NCBI RefSeq assembly: GCF_000612445.1
Contig: NZ_BALC01000001.1
Span: 434,001 to 498,000, forward strand
Origin: Liquorilactobacillus sucicola DSM 21376 = JCM 15457
Lineage (GTDB): Bacteria; Bacillota; Bacilli; Lactobacillales; Lactobacillaceae
DNA length: 64,000 bases
Direction: 5' to 3'
Below, piece by piece: positions 62,994 to 64,000 of the stretch (position 1 is the stretch's first letter; each line of letters opens with the position of its first letter). The notes below the pieces were generated by a model. The model saw nothing but the letters and a program-made list of their open reading frames with translations. It ran no database searches and was not told the DNA's origin. The translations under genes were made by a program, and so were the position numbers.

Positions 62994-63728
62994 TTAATTA
63001 GTAATCATGCCAAAACCAGAGCCGCACTTAGTGCCTAAACCAATTCTTTTTATCAAGTTCAGTAACATAGGATCCCCTCTCAATATGAAGGATCCTTTTG
63101 TTGCTTCAACAAATAAGCCAAAATTTCGAGAAACGACCTTTTTAACCTTAACTGGTTCAAATTCGAGCGCATCAACCATTTTTAAAAATGACTTACTATA
63201 TTCTCCACGTAAACGGCTTTTCATATTTATACGTAATGTTTCATTAAAAATTTCTGCATTATCTTCCCTATAAGATAAAAAAGTCTTTTGATTTTGACGA
63301 ATAACGATAGGTGATAGCGTTCTAAAATATTCCTCGTTCGTAGTGATAATCGTCTCCTTAATTAATTCAATTTTCTCAAAAATGACTGTATTAGTACCAT
63401 CGAAATGCAAATTGTCTTGCTGTTTCAGCCATACAAAGGAATTATAGAAATAAATAGCCATCGGTCCATCATCTACGCTGAAATTCAATATACATTTTTG
63501 GCCTTCCCCTAATTCAATACGTTCTTTTTTAAAAGATGCACTATCTTTAAAAAAAAGACTGAAAGTAAAGTTTTTAGGGGTATTTTTATTATAGAGCTCT
63601 TCAAAAAGTTGAGTATTTATATTCGATAACCCCAATTTAATCAAAGAAAGGATGGCTGGACTGTAATCCATAGCAATAGTTGTATGGTTGTTTCCTGAGT
63701 TGAACTTTAATTCTATACTTAATCTCAT
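62994..63728 (-). CDS. cas6: Cas6 crRNA endonuclease
   Basis: A 244-residue Cas6 with the C-terminal glycine-rich loop LNLIKRIGLGTKCGSGFGMI. It cuts the repeat to make crRNAs and would still work, since the frame is intact. AAGGGAGGTGAACTA precedes the ATG. It is the first gene of the cas operon. Confidence 0.92.
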   Translation of the reverse strand: MRLSIELKFNSGNNHTTIAMDYSPAILSLIKLGLSNINTQLFEELYNKNTPKNFTFSLFFKDSASFKKERIELGEGQKCILNFSVDDGPMAIYFYNSFVWLKQQDNLHFDGTNTVIFEKIELIKETIITTNEEYFRTLSPIVIRQNQKTFLSYREDNAEIFNETLRINMKSRLRGEYSKSFLKMVDALEFEPVKVKKVVSRNFGLFVEATKGSFILRGDPMLLNLIKRIGLGTKCGSGFGMITN

Positions 63729-63919
63729 TTAGTTCACCTCCCTTCATAGCATCGCAGTTTAAAAAGACTAGTTGTTTTAGTAGCTTTTGTTTATTTCATC
63801 TTCCATGTGTAGCTATAAATATCTTTGATTAATTACTCTTTATAATTTAGAAATAAATGATTTGAATTTGTTACCGTTATCCTTCACCTTTAGAAATTGG
63901 TAAGTTACTTTTTAATTAG
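63729..63919. promoter_or_regulatory. probable cas operon promoter region
   Basis: AT-rich DNA upstream of cas6. On the minus strand TTCAAA is followed after 15-16 bp by TTATAA (63840-63875 area), a weak promoter match. No operator is obvious. Confidence 0.35.
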
Positions 63920-64000
63920 TCATTTGATTATCAAAAAATTATACAAATAAAATTGTTCAGTTACTTTTTCTAGATATTCTTTCGAATAGTCCTTAATATT
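63920..64000 (-). pseudogene. GNAT acetyltransferase N-terminal fragment, cut by the window edge
   Basis: The frame entering from the right reads NIKDYSKEYLEKVTEQFYLY, NFLIIK and stops at 63920. NIKDYSK-YLE is shared with the GNAT protein at 19983-20459 (NIKDYSKKYLENYLKDLTAQ), where it lies near residue 28, so this copy loses similarity and ends before its acetyl-CoA core. The start is outside the window. Confidence 0.6.

Noticed and set aside
1-64000. tRNA or rRNA genes, including a tRNA attachment site for the ICE
   Set aside because: No cloverleaf or TTCGA-type T-arm context was recognised on either strand by eye. A tRNAscan run would settle it.

Overview
The window is low-GC Firmicute DNA. 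Strong AGGAGG-type ribosome binding sites, frequent TTG/GTG starts and the gene set (Rgg, AEC permease, AzlCD, DUF1307 lipoprotein, ISL3/IS30-type relics) suggest a member of the Lactobacillaceae. A methyl-accepting chemotaxis receptor hints at one of the motile lineages, such as Liquorilactobacillus; this placement is an inference from gene content only.

1-10.3 kb, minus strand: the transfer half of an integrative and conjugative element (ICE) with the ICEBs1/Tn916 plan. In transcription order it reads two DUF961 genes (the second HelP-like), conQ coupling ATPase, oriT, nicK relaxase, conB, conC, conD (TcpE), ardA, a small unknown gene, conE (VirB4) and conG (VirB6-like, cut by the window edge). 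The oriT at 8069-8092 keeps the GCTAACAGGGGGGT core and the length that I recall for ICEBs1. Every transfer gene is open.

10.3-26 kb: a decay zone. It holds a broken IS30 transposase, a tyrosine integrase tail, and three further degraded copies of the ICE DUF961 block in the same orientation as the intact one. Also here are frameshifted HxlR, HIT and TetR genes. Intact genes between the relics include an esterase, a NapA-type antiporter, MerR plus a carboxymuconolactone decarboxylase-like protein, GNAT, an XRE/membrane-protein pair and a MarR/UvrA-like operon.

26-52.5 kb: small chromosomal-type genes. They include YciI, GyrI-like, DJ-1, cytidine deaminase, PhzF, a chemotaxis receptor, a CHY zinc finger, and an FMN-binding fumarate reductase with an upstream CRP/FNR-type palindrome. 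Further along are Rgg/FMN-reductase/MFS, a DUF1307 lipoprotein, a ThiD-type kinase, AzlCD, VOC proteins, MFS and AEC transporters, LysR with tautomerase and carboxymuconolactone decarboxylase, and a transglutaminase-like protein.

52.5-63.7 kb: a type I-B CRISPR-Cas locus with 42 repeats and 41 spacers, and cas6-cas8b-cas7-cas5-cas3-cas4-cas1-cas2, all on the minus strand. The leader lies beside cas2.

The main observation links the two ends. Spacer 40 (55144-55179), the second newest, is identical over all 36 bases to conQ of the ICE in this window (8450-8485). The newest spacer (41) encodes an ABC-transporter Walker B/D-loop peptide on its crRNA strand. The interference genes cas8b (two frameshifts), cas7 and cas3 are all broken, while cas6, cas5, cas4, cas1 and cas2 are open. 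The simplest reading is a locus that may still capture spacers but cannot destroy targets, which would let self-matching spacers persist and the ICE stay resident.
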